The notes under the pieces are model-generated. The model had not been told where the DNA came from. It was given only the letters and a program-made list of their open reading frames with translations, and made no database searches. 34,898 nucleotides of DNA from Thermoguttaceae bacterium (GTDB lineage Bacteria > Planctomycetota > Planctomycetia > Pirellulales > Thermoguttaceae), in the NCBI GenBank assembly GCA_017939795.1, contig JAGBAA010000061.1:1-34898 (forward strand), written 5' to 3'. Positions 1-8,047 of the stretch are shown in pieces (the stretch's first letter is position 1; every line of letters begins with the position of its first letter). The translations under genes and the position numbers were made by a program.

Positions 1-60
1 CAGAACGCGCCAGAAACGCAGAACGCGCCAGAAACGCAGAACGCGCCAGAAACGCAGAAC
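1..60 (+). repeat. 18-bp in-frame tandem repeat
   Basis: Three perfect head-to-tail copies of an 18-bp unit (1-18, 19-36, 37-54) and the first 6 bases of a fourth. In the frame of the gene below each unit encodes Gln-Asn-Ala-Pro-Glu-Thr. The array probably continues to the left of the window, so the full copy number cannot be seen. It looks like a slippage-prone linker in an exported or multi-domain protein. Confidence 0.95.
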
Positions 61-1389
61 ACGGCGGAAGATCCGGACGGTGCTTCGGTTTTGAATTCCG
101 CAGCTGCATCGGAAGATGCGGCCAGACAGCGTGCCGAGCGTCAGCAGAATGCCGCAGAACTTGCCGATACACGGAACTTTGTGGGGAAATTTCAAAACGA
201 ACTGCGTCGGTATGAGCAGAAGGCGAAGGACAAGATCGCGGAACTGACGTCTCCGGAAAGTCAGTTTTTCTCTGGAAATCTCAACGTGGATTTCATTGCC
301 GATCTGACGCTTCAGGTCAACCTGAATGAGTTCATTCAGGAATTCAGGGACCAGGTTCCGAAACCGGAGGATCTGGACACACTGGCTGCAGACGATTCGC
401 TGGAAGTCAGGGCGCCTTCGCCGGAAGTTACCGAATATCTCGAATTTTTGAAAAAATTTGACTGTCTCGATAAATATCAAAGCCCGTTGGTGAGAGGCTT
501 GGTGAACGCCTACTGCGACATGGCAAAACTTCACTGGGAAAAGGGAATTGAGGTTGACGGACTTTCGTCTTTTCCGGAACTTTCCGCTCTTCTGCTCTGG
601 CCGTACTATCTTCATGGAAAGTACGCGCCGAATATTCCGGGACTTGAAAAAAAGCTGAGGGCGAACGTTCTGAAACTCGCGGAAGAGGGGAACACGCTGG
701 CGTTCTTTTGGCTTGGCTGTGAGCAATGGTACGGAATGCAGTGTCCGGTGGACCGGGAAGAAGGCTTGAAATGGTTCCGGAAAGCCGCGGAGAGTGCGGA
801 AACAGACGAAAGCAGACCAAGCGTTCTGGCCAGCTTCTATTTTCTGGGGCGTGCGTATGATCTGGGGATCTCGGTCCCCAAAGACCGCACGACCGCTCTG
901 GAATTCTATCTGAAAGCAGACCGGACAGCTCCGGCTCTGGCCATGCTGGGGATGGCGTTTCTTCAGGGGGACGGCGTTCCGAAAGACGAAAAAATGGCGT
1001 TTTCTCTTTTTGAAAGGTCGGCGGATCAGTGTATTGAGGGTGCGTACATGAAAGCGTACTGCCTGGAAAACGGCCTCGGCTGCGAAACGGATGCCGACCT
1101 GGCGTTTAAAGCCTACCAGTGGGCACACAAACTGGAATTGGTCTACGGAGAAACTTACGGGATCCAGCTGATCCCGCGATCCGGACTGAAAGATTTCCCA
1201 TCCGAGATCTACGCCCAAAGGATCCGTGAGCATCAGGGGATCGAAAACTGGAAAGAAGTCCCATTCCGCGCACTCGAATTCCTGACTCACGCCGCGCTTT
1301 CCGATGACGAAGAGCCTGAGGACGCTGATCCTGACGGCATTAAATCTGACGGCATCAAGTCTGACGGCGTTCCGTCTCCGACCGAATAA
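1..1389 (+). CDS. Sel1-repeat protein, 5' end outside the window
   Basis: The frame is open from base 1, so the gene starts upstream; the TTG at 91 is only an internal codon. The visible part opens with the QNAPET linker repeats, then a helical, charged stretch. From about 670 to 1160 come Sel1-like (TPR-related) repeats: alternating Leu-Gly-x-x-(Tyr/Trp) and Ala-x-x-(Trp/Leu)-(Phe/Tyr)-x-(Lys/Arg)-Ala patterns, for example around 'WYGMQCPVDREEGLKWF' and 'LQGDGVPKDEKMAFSLF'. Such repeats are protein-protein interaction scaffolds, and no catalytic domain is visible. The C-terminus is an acidic tail made of three 15-bp repeats. A terminator follows, so this is probably the last gene of its transcript. 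The partner and the cellular role cannot be inferred. Confidence 0.85.
   Translation, partial: QNAPETQNAPETQNAPETQNTAEDPDGASVLNSAAASEDAARQRAERQQNAAELADTRNFVGKFQNELRRYEQKAKDKIAELTSPESQFFSGNLNVDFIADLTLQVNLNEFIQEFRDQVPKPEDLDTLAADDSLEVRAPSPEVTEYLEFLKKFDCLDKYQSPLVRGLVNAYCDMAKLHWEKGIEVDGLSSFPELSALLLWPYYLHGKYAPNIPGLEKKLRANVLKLAEEGNTLAFFWLGCEQWYGMQCPVDREEGLKWFRKAAESAETDESRPSVLASFYFLGRAYDLGISVPKDRTTALEFYLKADRTAPALAMLGMAFLQGDGVPKDEKMAFSLFERSADQCIEGAYMKAYCLENGLGCETDADLAFKAYQWAHKLELVYGETYGIQLIPRSGLKDFPSEIYAQRIREHQGIENWKEVPFRALEFLTHAALSDDEEPEDADPDGIKSDGIKSDGVPSPTE
1331..1375 (+). repeat. 15-bp in-frame repeat in the Sel1 gene tail
   Basis: Three imperfect copies of a 15-bp unit (1331-1345, 1346-1360, 1361-1375) encode the Asp-Gly-Ile-Lys-Ser type repeat near the stop codon. 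The unit length is a multiple of three, so copy-number changes keep the frame. Confidence 0.85.
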
Positions 1390-1444
1390 ACTCCGGATTT
1401 TCTGCAGGACGGCAGATCCTGTCTCCGGCGGAAAGTTCAAGTCT

Positions 1445-1481
1445 CCGGCAGATGATCCATTTTTCGGACTGCCGGTTTTTT
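1445..1481 (+). terminator. Rho-independent terminator after the Sel1 gene
   Basis: A perfect 7-bp stem CCGGCAG/CTGCCGG (1445-1451 with 1469-1475) is followed directly by TTTTTT (1476-1481). It lies 56 bases after the Sel1 stop and 24 bases before the next start, so it ends the Sel1 transcript and might also act as an attenuator for the beta-helix gene. Confidence 0.8.
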
Positions 1482-1504
1482 CCTCATGCGAAAGGACCCC
1501 GACT

Positions 1505-4500
1505 ATGCGAAACATTCTTTCCCGCCTGAAATTCCCCGCCGGGCAGAGACTTTTCAGTATCTGCGCCTTCTGCTTTTGGGCCGCAGGTTTAGGGCTGACT
1601 TCGACAGTGTCCGTGTATGCGCAGGACGCCATGCAGGATCCTGCTCCGGTTTCTGCGCCGGTTTCAGTTCAACGCTCCATTCCTCAGCCGATGCAAACGA
1701 TCGAGGCAGGACAGATCCTCGACAAAACGCCGATTTTTGGAGGATCTCCGGACTGGGACGCGAATGCCTTTACCGTGGCGATGCGTTTTCGTCCGCTGGG
1801 TCCCGGATCCGATCCGACCAGCGGAAACGGAATGCTTTTCATCGCCGGGAGCGGTTGGTTTGACGGATTCCGCGCGTACTATGATTACTCGCAGGGACAG
1901 AAAGTCCACTTTCAGATCGGGCGCGCCAAAGAGCAGAGTGCAGTTCAGGTCGTTTCCAGATCCGCTCCGCCTTACGGTATCCTCTGCGATATGGTCTGCA
2001 CCTACGATGGACGGATACTTCGTCTGTACCTGAACGGCGAGCTGGAAGGCGAAACTGAATTTACGGACGGACTGTCTCCCAAGCCGTCGCGTCTTTCGAT
2101 CGGTTCCGGAAGCTACGGCGTCGGTTCCGTCAAGATGTTCGTGGACCGTGCGGAGTACTGGAACTGTGCGCTGGACGCAGATTTTGTGAAGGCCAGATTT
2201 GCGGCGCATCCGAAAGAGGAAAAGGAGAAGATCGCGCTCTGGAACTCCTTTAATTTTACGGAAAAACTGGACGATTTTGACCGGCCGGTCCAGGATCTTG
2301 AGAGACTGACGCAGATGGTCGAAGTACCGTACAGTCTGCACGAAACGCTTTTGAATCGGCTGATCGCAGATGGAAACTGGCAGAAAGCGCTTCCGTGTCT
2401 CGTCCGGATGTCGCGGGATTGGATGGACCGTGAGGTTCCGGAAAACGAAACGCTCCCGCAAGAAAACGTCCGGATCAGCGATGCGTTCACGCTCATTCGT
2501 GCGTGGGAAAAAGTTCCTGCCGGGCTGAAGACAGCTCAAACCTCCGAAGTAAAGGAAGTCCGCAGAAATTTTCTGAAAGCGGCATCCAAAGAACGCGCAC
2601 TTTTGAAGAAGATCTTCGATTTCGACGCGCAGATGACAGAGCGTACGCGAAAGATCGAGGCGCAGACGGTCAAAAACTGGGAGACGCTCTGCTCCCGCCG
2701 TCCGACGCAGGTCCGAAAATTCTGGCTTTCTCCCAATGGCTGCGATGAAAATCCGGGAACTTTGGAGCGGCCGTTTCAGTCACTGAAAAAGGCCCTCGAG
2801 ACGGCCGCCGACTTTCAGGAAAAAGGCATTTCTTCCGAGATCCTCGTCCTTAACGGAACGTACCAGTGCCGCGAAACTGCCGAGCTTCTCCGTGATGCGC
2901 TCATTCCGGACCTCAAGGCCGTGATCCGGGTCCGTCCTGCCGAGGGCGCAAAGCCGATCTTCACGTTCGGGCAGGATCTTCGCGGTTTCCAGCCCGTCAC
3001 CGACCCCGCGATCCTTCGCAGACTTCCCGAATCGGCACGCAGTGAAGTCCGCGTTGTTTCGCTTCTGCGTAACGGAGTCGCTGATTTCGGTGCGCTCGGC
3101 GATCGCGGATACCCGGTCATGGATCAAATGAAGCCGTGGACCGATCTTTACGTCAACGGCAAACCGATGCAGATCGCGCGTTACCCGAACGCCGGAGAGG
3201 ACGACCTGCAGATCGGCGAAGTCGTTCCCGGTCCCAACTATTCCGAGAAAAACCCCGACACAGGAACGTTTCACTGCGAGGATCCGCGTGTCGCCGGCTG
3301 GAAATGGACGGCAGAGCCGGTTTCGTCTGGAAGTCTCAGAGTGCCCAATGTGCCGAATGCACAGAGCACCATCGTCGGGAACGACATCTGGGCGTATGGT
3401 CTCTGGCGGTGGGAGTGGGCCTCACACACGGTTCCGGTGAAGTCTTTTGACCCGCAGACCAAGCTCCTTACGGTGGACGCGCAGACCAACGGACGCTTTA
3501 CGTTCCATTTTCTGAACGTCCTCGAGGAACTCGACCAGCCGGGCGAATACTATCTGGATCGACGAAACGGCCTGATTTATCTCATTCCGCCGAAGGGAAT
3601 CGAGCTGGCGAATGCCCGTGTGGATTTCCCGCTGACCGATGCGTCCTTCCTTCGCCTGAAAAACGTGCAGAACCTCATTCTTGAGGGCCTTCACTTCACC
3701 TGTACGCGCGGAACGGCTGTCTGGATGGAAAACTGCGAGTCGGTCTATTTTAATCATGGGACGGTCTCCCGATGCGGCGTCCATGCTTTCGTCATGAACG
3801 GCGGGCACGACTGCGGCGTTTACGGTTCCCGGATCGAATCGGTCGGTTCCTGCGGAGTCCGCGTTGCGGGTGGAGACCGCGACACTCTGGATCCGTGCCG
3901 ACATTTCGTCACGAACTGCTTCCTCCGTGATTTCTGCCGGATCGACCGCTCCTACGCTCCCGCAGTCCACGCGAAAGGCGTCGGCATCATCCTCACTCAG
4001 AACCTGATCTGCGATTCCCCGCACCATGCGTTCCGTACGGAAGGAAACGATCTGCTCATCGCCAGAAACGAGGTCCACAGTGTCGTCTACGATTTCAGCG
4101 ACCAGAGCGGGATCGACATTTACTGCGATCCGACGTACCGCGGCATCGTCATTAACGAAAACTTCTGGCACCACATCGGCTCGAAGCTCGCGATCTGCGG
4201 ACAGGCGGGCATTCGGCTGGATGACTCGATCTCCGGTGTGCTGATGCGCGGAAACGTCTTCTACCGTTCCTCCGGCGGTTTCTTTGGCGGGATCCAGATC
4301 CACGGCGGAAAAGACAACCTGATCCTCCGGAATCTTTTCCTCGACTGTCAGACTGGACTCAGCTTCACACCGTGGTTTAACGGACGGTACCTCGATCAGT
4401 TCGTTGACGGAAGTTTCAATGCACGGATCCAGCCGTACCAGGAACTGGGAATTTACCCGTTCATGGAGGAAGTACGCGAACACATCAACCGGAACTACGT

Positions 4501-4768
4501 GCTGGAGAATGGATTCGTGGACTGCGGGACTTTCATCGGGCGCGGAAATCATCGGCATCAGCTCTGTGTCGGAAACCGTTCCTTCACGCCCCGGACGGAA
4601 CTTTCCATCCGAGAAAACGGTCTCGCTTCTCCGCAGGAACTCCGCCGCTGGATCGAGACGATCCCCGGACATTCTCTGAAAAACGTCGGCATTCAGCCCT
4701 GCCCGCTCTTCCCGGAAGGTCAGGCGGAGATCCAGCACGACATTTCGCCGAACTATTTTTCGGAGTGA
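1505..4768 (+). CDS. exported LamG / right-handed parallel beta-helix protein
   Basis: A 1087-residue protein. The frame is open further upstream, but the ATG at 1505 is preferred because it follows an AAAGGA site and begins a classical signal peptide (basic MRNILSRLK, hydrophobic core, likely cut near VYAQ-D at residue 40). Residues ~70-235 look like a LamG/concanavalin-type jelly roll, and a helical linker follows. Residues ~405-470 carry a 'FWLSPNGCDENPGTLERPF' stretch typical of DUF1565/pectate-lyase-like entry segments (Gly-Thr-x-x-x-Pro-Phe-x-(Ser/Thr)-Leu-x-x-Ala). Residues ~705-960 form repeated beta-helix rungs (Asn/Cys-rich, short hydrophobic strands such as LRLKNVQNLILEGLHF). The family includes polysaccharide lyases and glycosidases acting outside the cell; no catalytic triad is assigned. 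It has its own terminator downstream. Substrate unknown; carbohydrate binding or cleavage is an inference. Confidence 0.85.
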   Translation: MRNILSRLKFPAGQRLFSICAFCFWAAGLGLTSTVSVYAQDAMQDPAPVSAPVSVQRSIPQPMQTIEAGQILDKTPIFGGSPDWDANAFTVAMRFRPLGPGSDPTSGNGMLFIAGSGWFDGFRAYYDYSQGQKVHFQIGRAKEQSAVQVVSRSAPPYGILCDMVCTYDGRILRLYLNGELEGETEFTDGLSPKPSRLSIGSGSYGVGSVKMFVDRAEYWNCALDADFVKARFAAHPKEEKEKIALWNSFNFTEKLDDFDRPVQDLERLTQMVEVPYSLHETLLNRLIADGNWQKALPCLVRMSRDWMDREVPENETLPQENVRISDAFTLIRAWEKVPAGLKTAQTSEVKEVRRNFLKAASKERALLKKIFDFDAQMTERTRKIEAQTVKNWETLCSRRPTQVRKFWLSPNGCDENPGTLERPFQSLKKALETAADFQEKGISSEILVLNGTYQCRETAELLRDALIPDLKAVIRVRPAEGAKPIFTFGQDLRGFQPVTDPAILRRLPESARSEVRVVSLLRNGVADFGALGDRGYPVMDQMKPWTDLYVNGKPMQIARYPNAGEDDLQIGEVVPGPNYSEKNPDTGTFHCEDPRVAGWKWTAEPVSSGSLRVPNVPNAQSTIVGNDIWAYGLWRWEWASHTVPVKSFDPQTKLLTVDAQTNGRFTFHFLNVLEELDQPGEYYLDRRNGLIYLIPPKGIELANARVDFPLTDASFLRLKNVQNLILEGLHFTCTRGTAVWMENCESVYFNHGTVSRCGVHAFVMNGGHDCGVYGSRIESVGSCGVRVAGGDRDTLDPCRHFVTNCFLRDFCRIDRSYAPAVHAKGVGIILTQNLICDSPHHAFRTEGNDLLIARNEVHSVVYDFSDQSGIDIYCDPTYRGIVINENFWHHIGSKLAICGQAGIRLDDSISGVLMRGNVFYRSSGGFFGGIQIHGGKDNLILRNLFLDCQTGLSFTPWFNGRYLDQFVDGSFNARIQPYQELGIYPFMEEVREHINRNYVLENGFVDCGTFIGRGNHRHQLCVGNRSFTPRTELSIRENGLASPQELRRWIETIPGHSLKNVGIQPCPLFPEGQAEIQHDISPNYFSE

Positions 4769-4847
4769 TCCGCCAAGATTCGGAAATGCGTTCCAGACGG
4801 GTTTCCAGACGGCTTGCCCGAATCATTTCTGTTTTTCTGAACTTTTT

Positions 4848-4896
4848 GCCCGGAGTATTCTCTCTAACGGAGACCTTCGGGCATTTTCATTTTTTG
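4848..4896 (+). terminator. terminator after the beta-helix gene
   Basis: An 8-bp stem with one G-T pair (4848-4855 with 4875-4882) and a loop that can pair further, followed by a T-rich run (ATTTTCATTTTTT). It lies 80 bases after the stop. Confidence 0.75.
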
Positions 4897-4969
4897 AAGC
4901 TGCATTAGACCTCAAAACCCTTCTGATCCGTACAATTTGCCAAATCCCACATAAATAGAGCAAAAAATC

Positions 4970-4985
4970 TTTCAAAATTTTGAAA
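4970..4985. promoter_or_regulatory. 16-bp perfect palindrome upstream of the PEP-CTERM promoter
   Basis: TTTCAAAATTTTGAAA is identical on both strands and ends 15 bases before the -35 hexamer at 5001. The position suits an activator or operator site, or an AT-rich UP-like element. The rest of the 346-base gap 4769-5114 holds only the terminator before it and the promoter after it. Confidence 0.4.
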
Positions 4986-5000
4986 AAACGGAATTTTTCC

Positions 5001-5028
5001 TTGAAATTTCCAAAGTTTGGCGTAAAAT
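5001..5028 (+). promoter_or_regulatory. sigma70-type promoter for the PEP-CTERM genes
   Basis: TTGAAA at 5001-5006, a 16-base spacer, and TAAAAT at 5023-5028. The predicted leader is about 80 bases. The same hexamer pair recurs in front of several other genes in this window, which supports it. Confidence 0.6.
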
Positions 5029-5114
5029 AGAAGATTGAAATTTTGTGTATTCGTATTTCTGGTGATTTTTCCCAGAGTAAAACCACCCCTTTATTGGATT
5101 TTCAGGGCCCCGCA

Positions 5115-7979
5115 ATGAAAAAGATAAAGAAAACGAACCGTTCCTTCAAATTCCGCACAAATGCTGTCCGCGGGCTGCTTGCCGGGACGGTACTTGGACT
5201 TTCCGTATATTCAGCACACGCAGATCTGGTCGGTGTCTGGAATTTCGACGGCGCGACACATCTTGAAATGGCGGCTGGAAACGCAGCTTCCGGTGACTGG
5301 GCGAATTTGACGAACGGCACGATCTTTGGAAGCGGCGTTTCCTTCGTGGAAGATGCCGTACTTGGTTCTACGACCGCGAAATTCACCAACGCCGGCGGGA
5401 TCAGCGTCGGCACGCTCCCGCTCATTTCTGCGGGAAGCCCCGATTTTACGTACACCGCGTATATTCAAAGCGGCGAGAACACGACTGACGTCATCATTGG
5501 AAACCGATACCCGGCAGTCGACGGCGGACACAATTTCTTTAAACTCACCCCAAAAGCACTCGAATACAATATTGCCGGCTCGACCCACACATCCAACTAC
5601 GAACTCCCTGTCGGCACGGAATGGAACCACATCGCAGTCAGACATCAGGGAAACACGCTGAACTACTACTTTAACGGTTCCCTGGTCGCCTCCCAAAACA
5701 TGACGGTAAACATGAAGTCTCCGGTCAAATTCGGGCTTGGCGGAGACCCTACTGACAAAACGGAATACTGGACCGGCCAGATGGAATCCTTTTCCCTTTA
5801 CGCGGACGCACTGACGCAGGCGGATCTCATCATTCAGGCGCGTGCGCGTCTTAGCGGCATGACGGGGTACTGGAACGCGGCGGACTACACGGAAGGAACG
5901 AACTGGGTGGACCGCATCAACGGGAAGATCTCGACGGACGCTCCGGCGGATCTCGCGGAAGGAACGGACAAGAAGTTTGAATTCAGCCGCACGCTGAACG
6001 CTTCCGAAACCGCCTGGTACGCCGACGCTGCGAAAACGACGCACGTTTACGACACGACCGGCGCGTGGAACACGACGGCTCCGACCGTACCGACGACCGC
6101 CTGGCATCAGTCTGGAAGCTCGACTTACGCGGCACCGACCGCTCCGACCGGCCTCTACATCGGCGGTGCGAATCAGTCTGCGGCCCTCACCATCACTCCT
6201 GCGCAGCTCAGCAGCATCAACCTCACCGAAATTCTGCGCGGCGGTTCCCTCACGACCAGTGGAGGCGGCGATTTCAATAAAACGCTCTATCTTGACGGCG
6301 GATCCCTCAACGTTTCCGGCGGGACGTTCAACCTGACCAATGGCGGACGTTTCGTTTTTGGTCCCAACTCAACATTTACTTCCGCGTACATGCGTGTCGG
6401 ACAGGGTGACGGAACGGCAGAAGTCGTCCAGTACGGCGGCGTCGCCACGATGAACAATCTCCACATCGGCGACAACGGCAGCAATGCGCACGGTTTCTAC
6501 ACGATCTACAGCGGAAGACTTCAGACCGAGGAGCTTTGTGTCGGCCAATATCGCGGTTTCGGCACGATGAACGTCCACGGCGGTTTTGTTTACTCGACCG
6601 GTCTATACGTGGCGAATGCAGACGGAGTCGGCGGAGAAATGAACATTACCGGCGGTAACGTCATTTCCAACGGCCATCTCACGCTCGCGAACAATGCCGG
6701 CAACAAAAGCGCGGTGCTTGATCTTTCCGGCGGAAATCTCAGCGTCAGAAATCAGCTCCGGATCGGCATGAATAAAGCGGGTTCTGTGAACCTCACCGGC
6801 GGCGGACTTGCTGCGCGTGAAGGAACGATCCTCGGCGTGAATGCAGGCGGAACCGGTACGATGAATATTGAGGGAGGCTCATTCGGAACGCCTTCCATGC
6901 AGGTCGGCGTGACCGGCAAAGGGTACGTCTCCCAGACCGGCGGTAAAGCCTCCATCGGAACGCTCCAGCTTGGCGCAAATCGCGTGGACGGCAAGACGAC
7001 GGCCTACGATCTTTCCGGCGGAACGCTTTCCGCGAATGCCATTACCGGCGCGAACGCCTTCACGTTCACCGGCGGGACACTTTCTGCGAACAGCATCGAC
7101 GCTTCCCTGGATCAGACCGGCGGAACGCTTGAAGTCCAGAAATTTGCCGACGGTCTGAACTGGAAACGCTACAGCCAAACGACTTCCAACATGGATGACG
7201 CGATTTGGAACGAACTCGACACGCTGACTCCGGCTGCGGAGGGAGTGGGACTCATTGGAAACTCCAGTGCGGTTCCCAGCGCGACGAACTACATGGTCGT
7301 TTCTGACGGCTACATTTACATTCCGGAAGACGGCACCTACAAATTCCACGTTAATTCCGACGACCATACCCGCACCTTCATTGACGGAAAATCGATCGGT
7401 GATTCTTCATGGGGCGGCTCGCATGTGTACAATACGCTGACGGCGACGCTCACGAAGGGGCTGCATAAAATCGACATTCAGCATCGACAGGGTACCGGCG
7501 GACAGACCCACAATATCGAGATCGAGTATCCCAACGGCGAGCGGTACGACATCAACTCGCAGGGGATCCTCTTCTCGGAAGACAATATCGACATTGGCCG
7601 GATGAGCATCGCGGGCGACTATGCGATGAGTGAAGACAGCATCCTGAACCTCGATGTCGACCTTTCCAAAGGGATCGCAGACCAGCTGGTCATCAGCGGC
7701 GATGTGGAAACAAACGGCGTGCTGAACATCATTTTCTCCGGTGAGCTTTCCCAGGATGCTTCCTTCCAGCTCTTTGATGTGGCGGGCGACGCGAATTTCG
7801 GTTTCAGCGAGATCCACCTTCTGGGCAATCCCTACGATGACTCCAACTGGGACCTCACGGGCCTGATGGCCGGCGGTGACGGTTTCCTCCGTTCGACGGG
7901 GGTTCCGGAACCCTCCACGTGGGTCCTCATGCTGGCAGGATTTTCAGGACTTTACCTCCTTCGGAAACGCAGGAAGTAA
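5115..7979 (+). CDS. PEP-CTERM surface protein with LamG, beta-strand repeats and PA14
   Basis: A 954-residue protein. The ATG at 5115 is chosen because it opens a signal peptide (MKKIKK basic start, hydrophobic LLAGTVLGLSV, cut near AHA-D); the longer TTG-started frame has no such signal. Its ribosome-binding site is weak. Domains: LamG ~38-245; ~360-675 a stack of Gly-rich, autotransporter-like beta-strand repeats (recurring Leu-x-x-(Ser/Thr)-Gly-Gly-x-Leu); a PA14-type domain ~694-826 with 'GTYKFHVNSDD' and 'FIDGKSIG'; a conserved linker; VPEPSTW at 930-936, a hydrophobic helix and RKRRK. PEP-CTERM tails are recognised by exosortase, so the protein is probably moved across the membrane and anchored or released at the cell surface. 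LamG and PA14 suggest glycan binding. It is a tandem paralogue of the next gene, 68 bases downstream. No exosortase gene is in the window. Confidence 0.9.
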   Translation: MKKIKKTNRSFKFRTNAVRGLLAGTVLGLSVYSAHADLVGVWNFDGATHLEMAAGNAASGDWANLTNGTIFGSGVSFVEDAVLGSTTAKFTNAGGISVGTLPLISAGSPDFTYTAYIQSGENTTDVIIGNRYPAVDGGHNFFKLTPKALEYNIAGSTHTSNYELPVGTEWNHIAVRHQGNTLNYYFNGSLVASQNMTVNMKSPVKFGLGGDPTDKTEYWTGQMESFSLYADALTQADLIIQARARLSGMTGYWNAADYTEGTNWVDRINGKISTDAPADLAEGTDKKFEFSRTLNASETAWYADAAKTTHVYDTTGAWNTTAPTVPTTAWHQSGSSTYAAPTAPTGLYIGGANQSAALTITPAQLSSINLTEILRGGSLTTSGGGDFNKTLYLDGGSLNVSGGTFNLTNGGRFVFGPNSTFTSAYMRVGQGDGTAEVVQYGGVATMNNLHIGDNGSNAHGFYTIYSGRLQTEELCVGQYRGFGTMNVHGGFVYSTGLYVANADGVGGEMNITGGNVISNGHLTLANNAGNKSAVLDLSGGNLSVRNQLRIGMNKAGSVNLTGGGLAAREGTILGVNAGGTGTMNIEGGSFGTPSMQVGVTGKGYVSQTGGKASIGTLQLGANRVDGKTTAYDLSGGTLSANAITGANAFTFTGGTLSANSIDASLDQTGGTLEVQKFADGLNWKRYSQTTSNMDDAIWNELDTLTPAAEGVGLIGNSSAVPSATNYMVVSDGYIYIPEDGTYKFHVNSDDHTRTFIDGKSIGDSSWGGSHVYNTLTATLTKGLHKIDIQHRQGTGGQTHNIEIEYPNGERYDINSQGILFSEDNIDIGRMSIAGDYAMSEDSILNLDVDLSKGIADQLVISGDVETNGVLNIIFSGELSQDASFQLFDVAGDANFGFSEIHLLGNPYDDSNWDLTGLMAGGDGFLRSTGVPEPSTWVLMLAGFSGLYLLRKRRK

Positions 7980-8047
7980 GAAGTAACGAAAACAAACAAG
8001 ACTGTATTTACGTATATTTTTAAAAACGATTTCATTGGAGCTTACAC

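Noticed and set aside
3422..4738. 438-codon open frame on the minus strand
   Set aside because: It is fully antisense to the beta-helix gene, has no ribosome-binding site or recognisable domain, and its Val/Asp/Arg-rich composition is the mirror of GC-rich codons on the other strand.
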